Shown: in pieces, positions 48,444-56,167 of the stretch
Numbering within the stretch: position 1 is the first letter of the stretch
Layout of the letters: each line of letters starts with the position of its first letter
Source: DATBGO01 sp963785765
Lineage (GTDB): Bacteria; Actinomycetota; Actinomycetes; Streptosporangiales; Streptosporangiaceae
Assembly: GCA_963785765.1 (NCBI GenBank)
Contig: CAWAWM010000002.1
Span: forward strand, 186,001-250,000
DNA: 64,000 nucleotides
Direction: 5' to 3'
Translations under genes and position numbers: made by a program
Notes under the pieces: model-generated
The model's input: only the letters and a program-made list of their open reading frames with translations
What the model was told of the DNA's origin: nothing
The model's database searches: none

Positions 48444-50048
48444 TTAGGCGGCGGTGGCTGGGGGGCTGTGGGAGTGCAGGGTCCGGCCGTCGGGGCTGGT
48501 AGCGGTGACGGTCCCGTCGGGGTGGAGAGCGATGCCCCAGCCCCACCGGTGAATCGCCACCAAATGGTGGAACGAACACAGATTGATCAGGTTGGTCAGG
48601 CTGGTCGGGCCGCCCTGGGACCGGGGGATGATGTGGTGCGGCTGGCATGCCGAGGCGGGCTGGGTGCAGCCGGGGAACCGGCAGTGCCGGTCCCGGACGG
48701 TGACCGCCCGGCGCAGGTGCACCGGGATGGTGTCGGTGACCGCGCCGATGTCCAGCGGCAGGCTGACCGACGCGACCAGGTCATCGGGCAGCCGGGTCCG
48801 CAGGTACCCGGCCAGCCCGCCGGGCCCGGACAGCAGGCCGACCGCCCGGGTGATGATGAGCTGCCGGGCGGCCCGCTCGGCCCGCAGCCACCGCCCGCTG
48901 CCGGCATCCGGCCCGCCCTGGCCCGAGCCGCCCTGACCGGCCAGGCCCGAACCGGGCTGGCCGGGCTGGCGGCGGAGCAGCTCGGCGGCGAGCTGGCCGA
49001 GGAGCTGGTGGTCGAGGTGGCCGGTGACGACCGGGACGATCGACGCGTCACAGTCCGCGCCGGGCCCGGCCGGCGGCCACGCCGCCGCCCACCCCGCCTG
49101 CCGCGCCGGGCTCGGTCAGGCCGCGGAGCTGATCCAGCGTCATATGCACCTGGATCTGCGCCGGCTGCCCGGCCCGGTCCGGCACGCCCCCCGCGGCGAT
49201 CAGCCGCCGGCACATTTCCTCCACCGCATCATGACGGCGCTGCCACACCGTCCGGGTGTCCTCCGGACCGGTCTTCTTGCCCAGGGCGTCCAGCACCGCC
49301 AGCAGCGCGGCGGTGCACTGCGGGGTCAGGTTCCCGGTCAGTTTCCCGGCCTGCCCGAACGTCACGTCCAGGCTGACCGACCGGTCCTTGAACCCGTCAT
49401 CACCGTCGGTGTCCGGCCGCGCCGTCCGCCGCCGTATTTCCTCCGCCAGCGCGCCAGGCCGGCCAGGTCCGCGCCGCTGGCGGCGGCGGCCAGCAGGATC
49501 GCGTCCGCGCCCGCCCGGTGCTCGGCGGGCAGCAGGTCCGTCCACCCGCACACCGCCCGGGCCCACGACGGCGACAGATCACCCGCCGCCAGCGCGCCGG
49601 CCACGGCGGGGTGCGCGCCCAGCCGCCGCATCCACGCCATCGCCGTCGCCGCCGCGTTCGTGGTGATCCGGGTCTGCCACCGCAGCCAGCTCTTCGCCGA
49701 CCCGTGACCATCATCCTGGCAGCCGTTCCCGGCGTGGAACGCGGCCAGCACCCGGGCCCGCGCCGCGGTATGCGCCGCCTCGGCGGCCTCCAGCGCCCGC
49801 AGGCAATCCCCCTGCTCCGCGGCAGTCAGCCCCGCCGCATCCGCGCGGGCCAGCCACGCCAGCCCGGCGCGCGCCATCGCCACCGCCTCAGCAGCACTGG
49901 CCGGCGCGGCGGGCGGCGGCGCGCACGCGGCGGACGGTACCGGCGGCGCGGGCCCGGCGGGCGGCACCGGCGGGGATGGCGCGGATGGCGCGGGCGCGGC
50001 GGGCGGCGCGTGCGCGGGCGCAGCGGGCGGCTGTCCGGGTAAGCACAT
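48444..50048 (-). pseudogene. DUF222-HNH endonuclease protein (13E12-type) with two frameshifts
   Basis: Read on the minus strand from an ATG at 50048 (GGAGGAGG upstream), the frame encodes a Pro/Ala-rich start and the DUF222 helical domain (LAWLARADAAGLTAAEQGDCL, then NAAATAMAWMRRLGAHPAVAGAL). Near 49455 it shifts, continuing as ALAEEIRRRTARPD and TLDQLRGLTEPGAA in another frame. Near 49070 it returns to the first frame, giving CDASIVPVVTGHLDHQL and the HNH domain CRFPGCTQPASACQPHHIIPRSQ with NLINLCSFHH, ending at a TAA. The shifts are compensating, so the ends are in frame with each other but about 380 bp are not. The joined protein would be about 530 residues. This family is mobile-like and multi-copy in actinobacteria. 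Confidence 0.82.
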
Positions 50049-50070
50049 ACCAGATGACCTCCTCCAGGCT

Positions 50071-50088
50071 CAGCGAACCTGTTCGCTG
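50071..50088. promoter_or_regulatory. Perfect palindrome before the DUF222-HNH gene (SOS-like)
   Basis: CAGCGAAC-CT-GTTCGCTG is an 18-bp perfect inverted repeat just upstream of the ribosome-binding site of the DUF222-HNH gene. Its CGAAC/GTTCG halves match the actinobacterial LexA box, but the spacer is 2 bp where 4 are expected. A further TTCGAACAT half-site lies beside it (50093-50101, minus strand). Confidence 0.45.
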
Positions 50089-50526
50089 TTATGTTCGAAT
50101 CATATCGGCCCCCACCGACAATTCCGGCTCGCTCGAGCACCCGGCCAGAAAAAACTTCAAAAAACATGCCCGGCAACAGGTGATCATTTCAGCCGCTTGG
50201 CCGCAGGCCGGAGGTCCCAGCGGTAGTGCTACTCGTTTATCAACGTCGCGGAGTTTCGCGGGCCGCGGCGTCGTGATCTGTGGGCTTGATCCAGTAAGGT
50301 GCGGGATCTGCGCACTAGCCCGGGGGCGCTTGGCCGTAGTGTGAGGCGGTGTCCTCGTACGTTCGGACGGTGAGGACGTCGTCGGGTGCGAAGGCGGTTC
50401 AGATCGCGTGTTCCTCCCAGCGGGGTCGCGGGCGATCGAGCATCTAGGGTCGGCGCGTAGCGGTGCTGAGGCGGAGCTGCTGAAAGGCCAGCGGCCCGCG
50501 ACGGTCACGGTAACGGAGGCAGGTGA
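50089..50526. other. Divergent intergenic region (HNH gene / methyltransferase gene)
   Basis: About 440 bp, with an AT-rich 80-bp stretch (50090-50180) that probably holds the HNH gene promoter. No plausible gene on either strand; a methyltransferase promoter is not obvious. Confidence 0.35.
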
Positions 50527-51420
50527 ATGACACCGCTGCCGGAATCTGCCGCGCGTCGTTACGGCAGGGTCTTCGACGAGATCGCGGCCGAGTACGACCG
50601 CCACCGTCCGGCATATCCGTTCGAGCTCATCGATCAGGCCTGCCGGGTCGCAGGGATCGGGAGCGGTGATCCTGTACTGGAGGTCGGGTGTGGAAGCGGC
50701 CAGCTCACGCGTTCCCTGGCCGCCCGGGGACTGCGGGTAACGGCACTGGAACCTGGCACCAACCTCATTTCGCTGGCCAGGCAGAATCTGGAAGGCGCCG
50801 GAGAAGTGGAGTTCGTGAACGCTCAATTCGAGGAAGCGCAGCTTCCCCGCGAACGGTTCCGGGCCGTGTTCTCCGCGTCCGCGTTTCACTGGGTTGACCC
50901 TGAGGCAAGCTGGCAGCGAGCCGCTGACGTGCTTGTTCCCGGCGGAACGCTCGCGCTGGTGCAGTACTTCGGTATGGCGGAAGCGCGCACCAAGCAAGAT
51001 CAGGACGCGGCACTCGCGGCCATCAGGAAGGTCGCCCCTGACATCGCCGCCAACTGGCCGGCCTACCGGGATCTCGACGCGACGCTCGCCGGGATCGAGC
51101 GACGCCGCGACAATATCTCAGCGGCCTGGTCCTGGCTCGGCAGCTACGACATAGGGCGAGAGTACGCCGGCCGTCTGTTCGGCGATGTTCAGGCGGCGGT
51201 CATGCCGAAGCTCATCGAGCCCCCGCCGGACGAACTCGGTGCTCTCGTCCGCACGATGTCGTTTTACGCCCGGCTCTCACCAGACCAGCGCCGGGCCCTG
51301 GACCGCGAGCACGAGGCGATCTACCAGCGACTCGGTCGGCCGATACGCGCCAGCACGATCGCGGTTCTCGTCACGGCGCAGCGCCACGCTGACCCGACCG
51401 GAGCGAAAGGACAGCAATGA
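50527..51420 (+). CDS. Class I SAM-dependent methyltransferase
   Basis: A 297-residue protein. Motif I is VLEVGCGSGQLTRSLA; motif post-I VTALEPG; AFHWVDPEASWQRAADVLVPGGTLALV covers motifs II and III in the ubiquinone/menaquinone methyltransferase-like fold. It begins with the RVFDEIAAEYDRHRPAYP segment common in this group. The substrate cannot be predicted. The ATG follows ACGGAGGCAGGTGA. A 22-codon frame overlaps its stop (ATGA at 51417) and ends against the convergent AlaX gene; it is probably a remnant. Confidence 0.9.
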   Translation: MTPLPESAARRYGRVFDEIAAEYDRHRPAYPFELIDQACRVAGIGSGDPVLEVGCGSGQLTRSLAARGLRVTALEPGTNLISLARQNLEGAGEVEFVNAQFEEAQLPRERFRAVFSASAFHWVDPEASWQRAADVLVPGGTLALVQYFGMAEARTKQDQDAALAAIRKVAPDIAANWPAYRDLDATLAGIERRRDNISAAWSWLGSYDIGREYAGRLFGDVQAAVMPKLIEPPPDELGALVRTMSFYARLSPDQRRALDREHEAIYQRLGRPIRASTIAVLVTAQRHADPTGAKGQQ

Positions 51421-51481
51421 CAGAGGCACCTGACCAGAAGACACCGGCCGATGCCGCCTCGGCCGCATGCCGCGGGTGGCG

Positions 51482-52213
51482 CTAGTCGGAGATCCGGATC
51501 CGCAGGCGGCGGAAGCCCTTCCCCTTGTTCTCGATCTTGACAACCTGGATCTTGCCGATCTGGCTGGTCGTAGCCACGTGCGTGCCGCCGTCAGCTTGCT
51601 GATCGAGCCCGACGATGTCGATGATCCGAACGTCTTTGACATCCGGCGGGACCAGGTTGGTCGCAGTGCGGATGATATCGGGGATGTCGAACGCCTCCTG
51701 CCGAGGCAGCACTCGCACATCGATCCGGCGCCCGGCGCTGATCTCAGCATTGCAGGCGGCTTCGACCGCATCCCTAAAGCCTTCTGGCAGCTGGGGCAGG
51801 TCAAAATCCATCCTGGCCGAATACGGCTCCATATTGCCGCCGGTCACCAGCGAGCCGTAGTCGCGAAACACAACGCCGCACAGGACGTGCAGGCCCGAAT
51901 GGGTCCGCATCAGCGCCGTTCGCCGCTCGTCCTCGACGGCACCCCGCACCGCGGTGCCGGCCGGCGGCAGCGGATCGCCTTCGGCAGGAACAAGGTAGAG
52001 ATCGTCGCCCTTGCGCACGCCGGCGATCCGGGTTTGGACCCCGCCCCAGAGCAGTACGCCCTGGTCGGGCGGCTGGCCGCCGCCACCGGGATAGAACGCG
52101 GAGGTGTCGAGCACGATCCCGTCGGGACCGGAATCCAGCACCGTGGCGTCCCATTCGCGCAGCGTCTGGTCGTCCAGCTCAAGCCGGTGCGTGCGCCAGT
52201 TCGTCTCGCCCAT
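51482..52213 (-). CDS. Alanyl-tRNA editing protein AlaX
   Basis: A 243-residue free-standing editing domain of the AlaRS C-terminal type. TSAFYPGGGGQPPDQG is the Gly-rich N-terminal motif; RTHSGLHVL is the HxxxH zinc site; and DQQADGGTHVATTSQIG is the third zinc-site region, with Asp where many members have Cys before GGTH. It hydrolyses mischarged Ser-tRNA-Ala (or Gly-tRNA-Ala). It is the third gene after the XRE regulator and DUF2516 genes on the minus strand and converges with the methyltransferase. Confidence 0.93.
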   Translation of the reverse strand: MGETNWRTHRLELDDQTLREWDATVLDSGPDGIVLDTSAFYPGGGGQPPDQGVLLWGGVQTRIAGVRKGDDLYLVPAEGDPLPPAGTAVRGAVEDERRTALMRTHSGLHVLCGVVFRDYGSLVTGGNMEPYSARMDFDLPQLPEGFRDAVEAACNAEISAGRRIDVRVLPRQEAFDIPDIIRTATNLVPPDVKDVRIIDIVGLDQQADGGTHVATTSQIGKIQVVKIENKGKGFRRLRIRISD

Positions 52214-52269
52214 CAGACCTCACTCACGGCCAGCAGCCTAATGCAGACCGCGTCGGCCGGAGGCCGGCC

Positions 52270-52608
52270 TCACCAAGGGCCGTACGGGCCCTGGTGCGAT
52301 GACCCGCCGCGGAACTCCCGGACCTTGGGCCGGACGTCGGTCAGGTAGATGGCCGCGGCTACGAATGCGGCGATCGGCAGGATGGACAGCACGCTCAGGC
52401 GGTATGCCGCGTACCCGAGGCCGACGGCCGTGGATACGCCCAGGATGATCAGCCACAGCGGCTTGGTCTGCTTGCCCGCGGCCACGAAGGCGGCCGAAGG
52501 GCGGCGGAACGCATCGATCAGCGCCCAGCCCTCGACGACGAAAGCCACGAGGGCCAGCGCCTCGAAGAACCAGCCGAGCGCGCTGTACGCGCCGAAGTTG
52601 GAGAACAC
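52270..52608 (-). CDS. DUF2516 small membrane protein
   Basis: A 112-residue protein with an N-terminal helix (FFEALALVAFVVEGWALIDAF), a polar FRRPSAAFVAAGKQTKPLW loop and two more helices (LIILGVSTAVGLGYAAY; LPIAAFVAAAIYLTDV). This is the DUF2516 pattern, found near XRE regulators in actinobacteria (Rv0476 beside Rv0474 and hbhA in M. tuberculosis). Function unknown. It starts at a GTG 9 bp after the XRE gene stop. Confidence 0.85.
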   Translation of the reverse strand: MFSNFGAYSALGWFFEALALVAFVVEGWALIDAFRRPSAAFVAAGKQTKPLWLIILGVSTAVGLGYAAYRLSVLSILPIAAFVAAAIYLTDVRPKVREFRGGSSHQGPYGPW

Positions 52609-52617
52609 GGCTTCAGG

Positions 52618-53715
52618 CTATCGGGTGCGGGCCGTGCTCGGGCGCGCTCCGCTTGCGCGACCGCGGCTTCCGGGTCTCGAACCGGAGTTGGGCTCGGCTG
52701 GTTGTGTCACATCGACCGCATCCGCGGCCGGCTGATGGTTACTGGCTTGCTTCGGCCCGGCCGCCATTGACCCGGCCGCCTTCGGCCCGGCCGCCTTCGA
52801 CCCGGCGCGCTCGCCGGCCGCAGCCTTCGGCGTAGCTCGGGCGGACGTAGCTCGCCCGGGCGCAGTCGGCGTGGTTCGGGCCGGCGTGGCTCGAGCCGGC
52901 GCAGCCCGGGTCGGCGCGATCCGCTCGCCGGCCGCCCTAGGCGTGACCCGGCGCGACGCAGCCCGCTGCCCGGCGGCCCCGGGCGTGACCCGCCGTGATC
53001 CGGCCTGCGTCCGGGGTGCCGCCTTCGAGACGGCTCGCTTCGGGCTGGCCTGATCTGCGGTCGGCCGCTCTGCGGTCTGCTCAGCCGCGACCTGCTGTGC
53101 CGCGACCTGCTGTGCCGCGACCTGCCCTGCCGCGACCTGCCCTGCCGCGACCTGCTGTGCCGCAACCTGCTCTGCCGCAACCTGCTCTGCCGCAACCTGC
53201 TCGAGAGCGGCTTCGTCGAGAGCGGCTTGCTCGACGCCCGGCTGCCCGGCGCTCGGCTGAGCTGACGTCGCCGCAGTGTGACCGTCCGCAAGCTCCGGCC
53301 AGGTCAGAGCGGCGGGATCGAGCCCCGCAGCACCGGCGGCAAGGTCCTGGCCATCCTCCGCTTCTTCGGCGTCCGGCGCCACCTCATTCCGGAACGACTC
53401 GTAGATCTCCAGGAGCATTTGCTTCTGCCGCTCGCTGAGTTCGGGAGCGGCCAAGACGGCCTCCCGGACCCCGTACCCCTCGGGTCTGTCCTCAAGGAAG
53501 CCGGCCTGCACATAGAGCGCTTCGGCCGAGATCCGCAGGCCCTTAGCAAGCTGCTGCAGGATGTCGGCACTTGGCTTGCGCAGCCCGCGCTCAATCTGGC
53601 TCAGGTACGGGTTGGAGACACCGGTGGCCTGCGCCAGCTGACGAAGCGAGATTTTGGCCTGCTCCCGTTGCTCGCGGATGTAGGCCCCGATCGCGGGAAC
53701 GTTAACCGGGCTCAT
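52618..53715 (-). CDS. XRE-family regulator with a long repetitive basic tail
   Basis: A 365-residue protein. The HTH_3 domain is IGAYIREQREQAKISLRQLA with VSNPYLSQIERGLRKPS (about 8-62), then a conserved helical part (YVQAGFLEDRP, REAVLAAPELSERQKQMLLEIYESF) to about residue 112, where related regulators end. The remaining 250 residues are low-complexity: nine EQVAA-type pentapeptides (168-215), then an Ala/Pro/Arg/Lys-rich tail like histone H1 or HU tails. In Mycobacterium the neighbouring gene, hbhA, has a Lys/Ala-rich tail; here that gene is absent and the tail is on the regulator. A palindrome lies 25 bp upstream of its ATG. Confidence 0.85.
   Translation of the reverse strand: MSPVNVPAIGAYIREQREQAKISLRQLAQATGVSNPYLSQIERGLRKPSADILQQLAKGLRISAEALYVQAGFLEDRPEGYGVREAVLAAPELSERQKQMLLEIYESFRNEVAPDAEEAEDGQDLAAGAAGLDPAALTWPELADGHTAATSAQPSAGQPGVEQAALDEAALEQVAAEQVAAEQVAAQQVAAGQVAAGQVAAQQVAAQQVAAEQTAERPTADQASPKRAVSKAAPRTQAGSRRVTPGAAGQRAASRRVTPRAAGERIAPTRAAPARATPARTTPTAPGRATSARATPKAAAGERAGSKAAGPKAAGSMAAGPKQASNHQPAADAVDVTQPAEPNSGSRPGSRGRASGARPSTARTR
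53071..53214. repeat. 15-bp repeat encoding EQVAA pentapeptides
   Basis: About nine 15-bp copies, each like tgctgtgccgcgacc or tgctctgccgcaacc, inside the XRE gene. Variation is mostly in wobble positions and one residue, suggesting expansion kept in frame by selection. Confidence 0.88.
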
Positions 53716-53739
53716 GCAGTCAATTCTCGTCCTTGGTGC

Positions 53740-53751
53740 TTGCAATTGCAA
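53740..53751. promoter_or_regulatory. Palindrome TTGCAATTGCAA upstream of the XRE gene
   Basis: A perfect 12-bp palindrome, AT-rich against the surrounding sequence, 25 bp before the XRE gene ATG and 22 bp from the 3' end of the asparaginase gene. Its position fits an autoregulatory operator for the XRE protein. Confidence 0.5.
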
Positions 53752-53773
53752 ACTGACCGGCGGGCGTTCCCCG

Positions 53774-54664
53774 TTAGGAATCTGTTGGGATCTTCACCCG
53801 GATCTGACCTACCACGCGGCCACCGCCCAGCACCGGAGGGGCCGCCAGCGCGCCGAGGCCGGCGAGCAGATCCTGGTCCGTGCCCAGCGCCCGCAGCAAG
53901 GCCAAGGTCACCGCCGGGCGCGCGCGCTGCGCGCCATCGTCGATCTTGAACGCGGCGGCCCGGCCGTCCGGCAACGCGAACGCCTCGACCCCTTCCGCGC
54001 CCGACTTGAGCAGCAGGCCCGGGACCGCCGCCATCAGCGCGCGCTCGGGCCGGGTGCTGCCTGACGTCCACTCGGGATGCGCGCGCATGGCGTCGGCCAC
54101 CCTGCGCTCCGGCGCGTCCGGCGCGCCGCGCACCAGCGCGCGGAACGCCCGCGCCAGGCCGATCAGGGAGATGCCAAACAGCGGCGCCCCGCAGCCGTCC
54201 ACCCCGGCCGCCGCCACCCGCTCCCCGGCCAGGTCCTCGAGCGCCCGCCTGATCTCTACCTGCAGCGGATGAGCGGGATCGCGGTAACTGACCGTGGGCC
54301 AGCCGACCGCCACGCAGGTGGCCAGCATCGCCGCGTGCTTGCCTGAGCAGTTCATGTGCAGGCGGTCCGGCCCCCCGCCGTCGCGCAGCAGCCTGCGCTG
54401 AGCGGCCTCGTCCATCGGCAGGTCCGGCGGACATTGCAGGGCGTCCGGCGTCAGGCCCGCGCCGGCCAGGATCTTGCGCACTCCGGCGACATGGAAGTCC
54501 TCGCCGGAGTGGCTGGCCGCCGCCAGCGCGAGCAGTTCCCCGGTCAGGTCCAGGCCGCAGCTCAGCATCGCCGCCGCCTGGATCGGCTTGTTCGACGACC
54601 TGGGGAAGACCGGCTCGGCCGGCGCGCCGACCGTCAGTGCCACCGCGCCGTCCGCGGTCAGCAC
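53774..54664 (-). CDS. Asparaginase II-family protein (start codon unresolved)
   Basis: The conserved sequence matches the actinobacterial asparaginase II family (PF06089): FPRSSNKPIQAAAMLSCGLDL, AASHSGEDFHVAGV, LHMNCSGKHAAMLATC and DGCGAPLFGISL. These enzymes hydrolyse L-asparagine. The given start is the only ATG/GTG/TTG in frame, but homology begins about 23 residues earlier, at NPVIAEVVRSGFAES (near 54733), where no start codon exists. Upstream the frame stays open through tandem repeats into the BKACE gene. The real start is lost, non-canonical, or separated by an indel. It is followed by the XRE gene. Confidence 0.85.
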   Translation of the reverse strand: MLTADGAVALTVGAPAEPVFPRSSNKPIQAAAMLSCGLDLTGELLALAAASHSGEDFHVAGVRKILAGAGLTPDALQCPPDLPMDEAAQRRLLRDGGGPDRLHMNCSGKHAAMLATCVAVGWPTVSYRDPAHPLQVEIRRALEDLAGERVAAAGVDGCGAPLFGISLIGLARAFRALVRGAPDAPERRVADAMRAHPEWTSGSTRPERALMAAVPGLLLKSGAEGVEAFALPDGRAAAFKIDDGAQRARPAVTLALLRALGTDQDLLAGLGALAAPPVLGGGRVVGQIRVKIPTDS

Positions 54665-54791
54665 CGCGATGCTGCCGCGGTGCTGAGACTCGGCGAAACC
54701 GGACCTGACGACCTCGGCGATAACCGGATTCTCGACAGAGCCCGCGTGACCCGCGTGATCAGGTCGGCTCGCGTGACTGGCTGGGCCTGCA

Positions 54792-54876
54792 TTTTCGGCT
54801 GGGCCCGCGTTTTCGGCTGGGCCCGGCTGTCCAGCCAGGACCGGCTGCTCAGCTATGACCGGCTGCTCAGCTATGA
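54792..54876. repeat. Two 18-bp tandem duplications between the BKACE and asparaginase genes
   Basis: ttttcggctgggcccgcg (54792-54809) is repeated almost exactly at 54810-54827; ccggctgctcagctatga (54841-54858) is repeated exactly at 54859-54876. The second pair covers the BKACE stop codon. Confidence 0.88.
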
Positions 54877-55721
54877 CCGGCCACCCCCAGCATGGCGCGG
54901 GCCTGCTCGGGGGACATCGCAGGCCGCTGGGCCAGGCCGGCCAGGGTGGCGGCCCGCTCCACGAGCTCGGAGTTGGCGGTTACCGGCCGGCCGCGGGCGA
55001 AGGTCGTCGTGTCCTCCATGCCGACCCGCAGGTGGCCGCCGGCCGCCAGCGCGGCGAACATCACCGGCAGCGAGGTGCGGCCGATCCCGGTGGCCGACCA
55101 GGTGGCGCCGGCCGGCAGCGCGGACACCGCCTGGACCAGCGTGGCAGCATTGCCGGGCATCCCGCCGGGCACGCCCATCACCAGGTCGCAGTGCACGTGC
55201 CCGCCGTGCGGCTCGCCGAGGTCGTCGAGCAGCCTGTGCAGCGTTGCGATATGGCCGAGATCGAACAGCTCGAACTCGGGTACCACCCCGAGGGCCTTGG
55301 TCCTGGCATAGAGCTCGCGGATGAACGGCCACGGGTTGCTGAACACCTCGTCACCGAAGTTGACCGTCCCGCAGGTGAGCGAGCAGGCGTCCGGGCCCGC
55401 ATCGAGCACCGCGAGCCGTGGCTCGAAGCCATCACTGACCGCGCCGCCGGTGGACAGCTGGACGATCAGGTCGGTGCCCGCGCGTAGCGCCTGCACCGTG
55501 TCAGCCAGCCGGGCGCCGTCCAGGGTGGGACGGCCGTCGTCGTCCCTGATGTGCACATGCACCACGGCGGCGCCGGCCGCGCGGCACTCCTTCGCGGTCG
55601 TGACCAGCTCCTCGAGCGTTACCGGGAGCGCGGGCACGGCCGACTTCTCCGACTCGGCGCCGGTCGGCGCGACGGTGATGAGGGTGGCCGGTACCGGCCG
55701 GTGCGTGCTGTCTGACGTCAT
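54867..55721 (-). CDS. Beta-keto acid cleavage enzyme (BKACE, DUF849)
   Basis: A 284-residue TIM barrel of the family of 3-keto-5-aminohexanoate cleavage enzyme. TLITVAPTGAESEK is the first strand; GAAVVHVHIRDDDGRPTLD carries the metal-binding His pair; GGHLRVGMEDTTTFARGR includes the Glu/Asp of the Zn site. Members cleave a beta-keto acid with acetyl-CoA to give acetoacetate and a new CoA ester. Substrate specificity is unknown. The asparaginase gene follows on the same strand through repeats; the stop lies within an 18-bp duplication. Confidence 0.88.
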   Translation of the reverse strand: MTSDSTHRPVPATLITVAPTGAESEKSAVPALPVTLEELVTTAKECRAAGAAVVHVHIRDDDGRPTLDGARLADTVQALRAGTDLIVQLSTGGAVSDGFEPRLAVLDAGPDACSLTCGTVNFGDEVFSNPWPFIRELYARTKALGVVPEFELFDLGHIATLHRLLDDLGEPHGGHVHCDLVMGVPGGMPGNAATLVQAVSALPAGATWSATGIGRTSLPVMFAALAAGGHLRVGMEDTTTFARGRPVTANSELVERAATLAGLAQRPAMSPEQARAMLGVAGHS

Positions 55722-55741
55722 GGGCGGAAGAATGCTTTCTC

Positions 55742-56167
55742 GTGCGAGCCGTAGTCCAGCGTGCCAGCCAGGCGAGCGTGACAGTAGACGGAGTCACCGT
55801 TGCCACTTTGCCCTCCCCCGGCCTGGTCGTGCTCATCGGGGTGACCCATTCGGACACCAGTGCGCAGGCGGCCAGCCTGGCCAGGAAGATTTACCATCTC
55901 CGGATTCTGCCTGACGAGCAGTCGTGCGCGGCCACGGGTGCCCCGCTGCTGGTGGTCAGCCAGTTCACCCTCTATGCGGACACCAGCAAAGGCCGCCGCC
56001 CGACCTGGCAAGCCGCCGCGCCTGGCGAGGTCGCCGAGCCGCTGGTCGACGCCTTCACCGCCGCGCTGCGCGAACTCGGCGGCCAGGTCTCCAGCGGTGT
56101 ATTCGGCGCTCACATGCAGGTCATGCTGGTCAACGACGGTCCCGTCACGCTGATTGTTGATGCCTGA
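55742..56167 (+). CDS. dtd: D-aminoacyl-tRNA deacylase Dtd
   Basis: A 141-residue enzyme matching the full family length. It starts RAVVQRASQASVTVDG, has the SQFTLYADTSKGRRP motif and the C-terminal NDGPVTLIVDA (usually NSGPVT). It removes D-amino acids and Gly from mischarged tRNAs in the cytoplasm. GTG start. Its 3' end overlaps the convergent isomerase gene by 23 bp. With AlaX it forms a small group of tRNA proofreading functions here. Confidence 0.95.
   Translation: MRAVVQRASQASVTVDGVTVATLPSPGLVVLIGVTHSDTSAQAASLARKIYHLRILPDEQSCAATGAPLLVVSQFTLYADTSKGRRPTWQAAAPGEVAEPLVDAFTAALRELGGQVSSGVFGAHMQVMLVNDGPVTLIVDA

Noticed and set aside
50089..50997. A 302-codon minus-strand frame opposite the methyltransferase
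   Set aside because: Shadow of the methyltransferase gene, with no domain signature.
51417..51485. A 22-codon frame overlapping the methyltransferase stop
   Set aside because: Too short, ends against the convergent AlaX gene; more likely a remnant.
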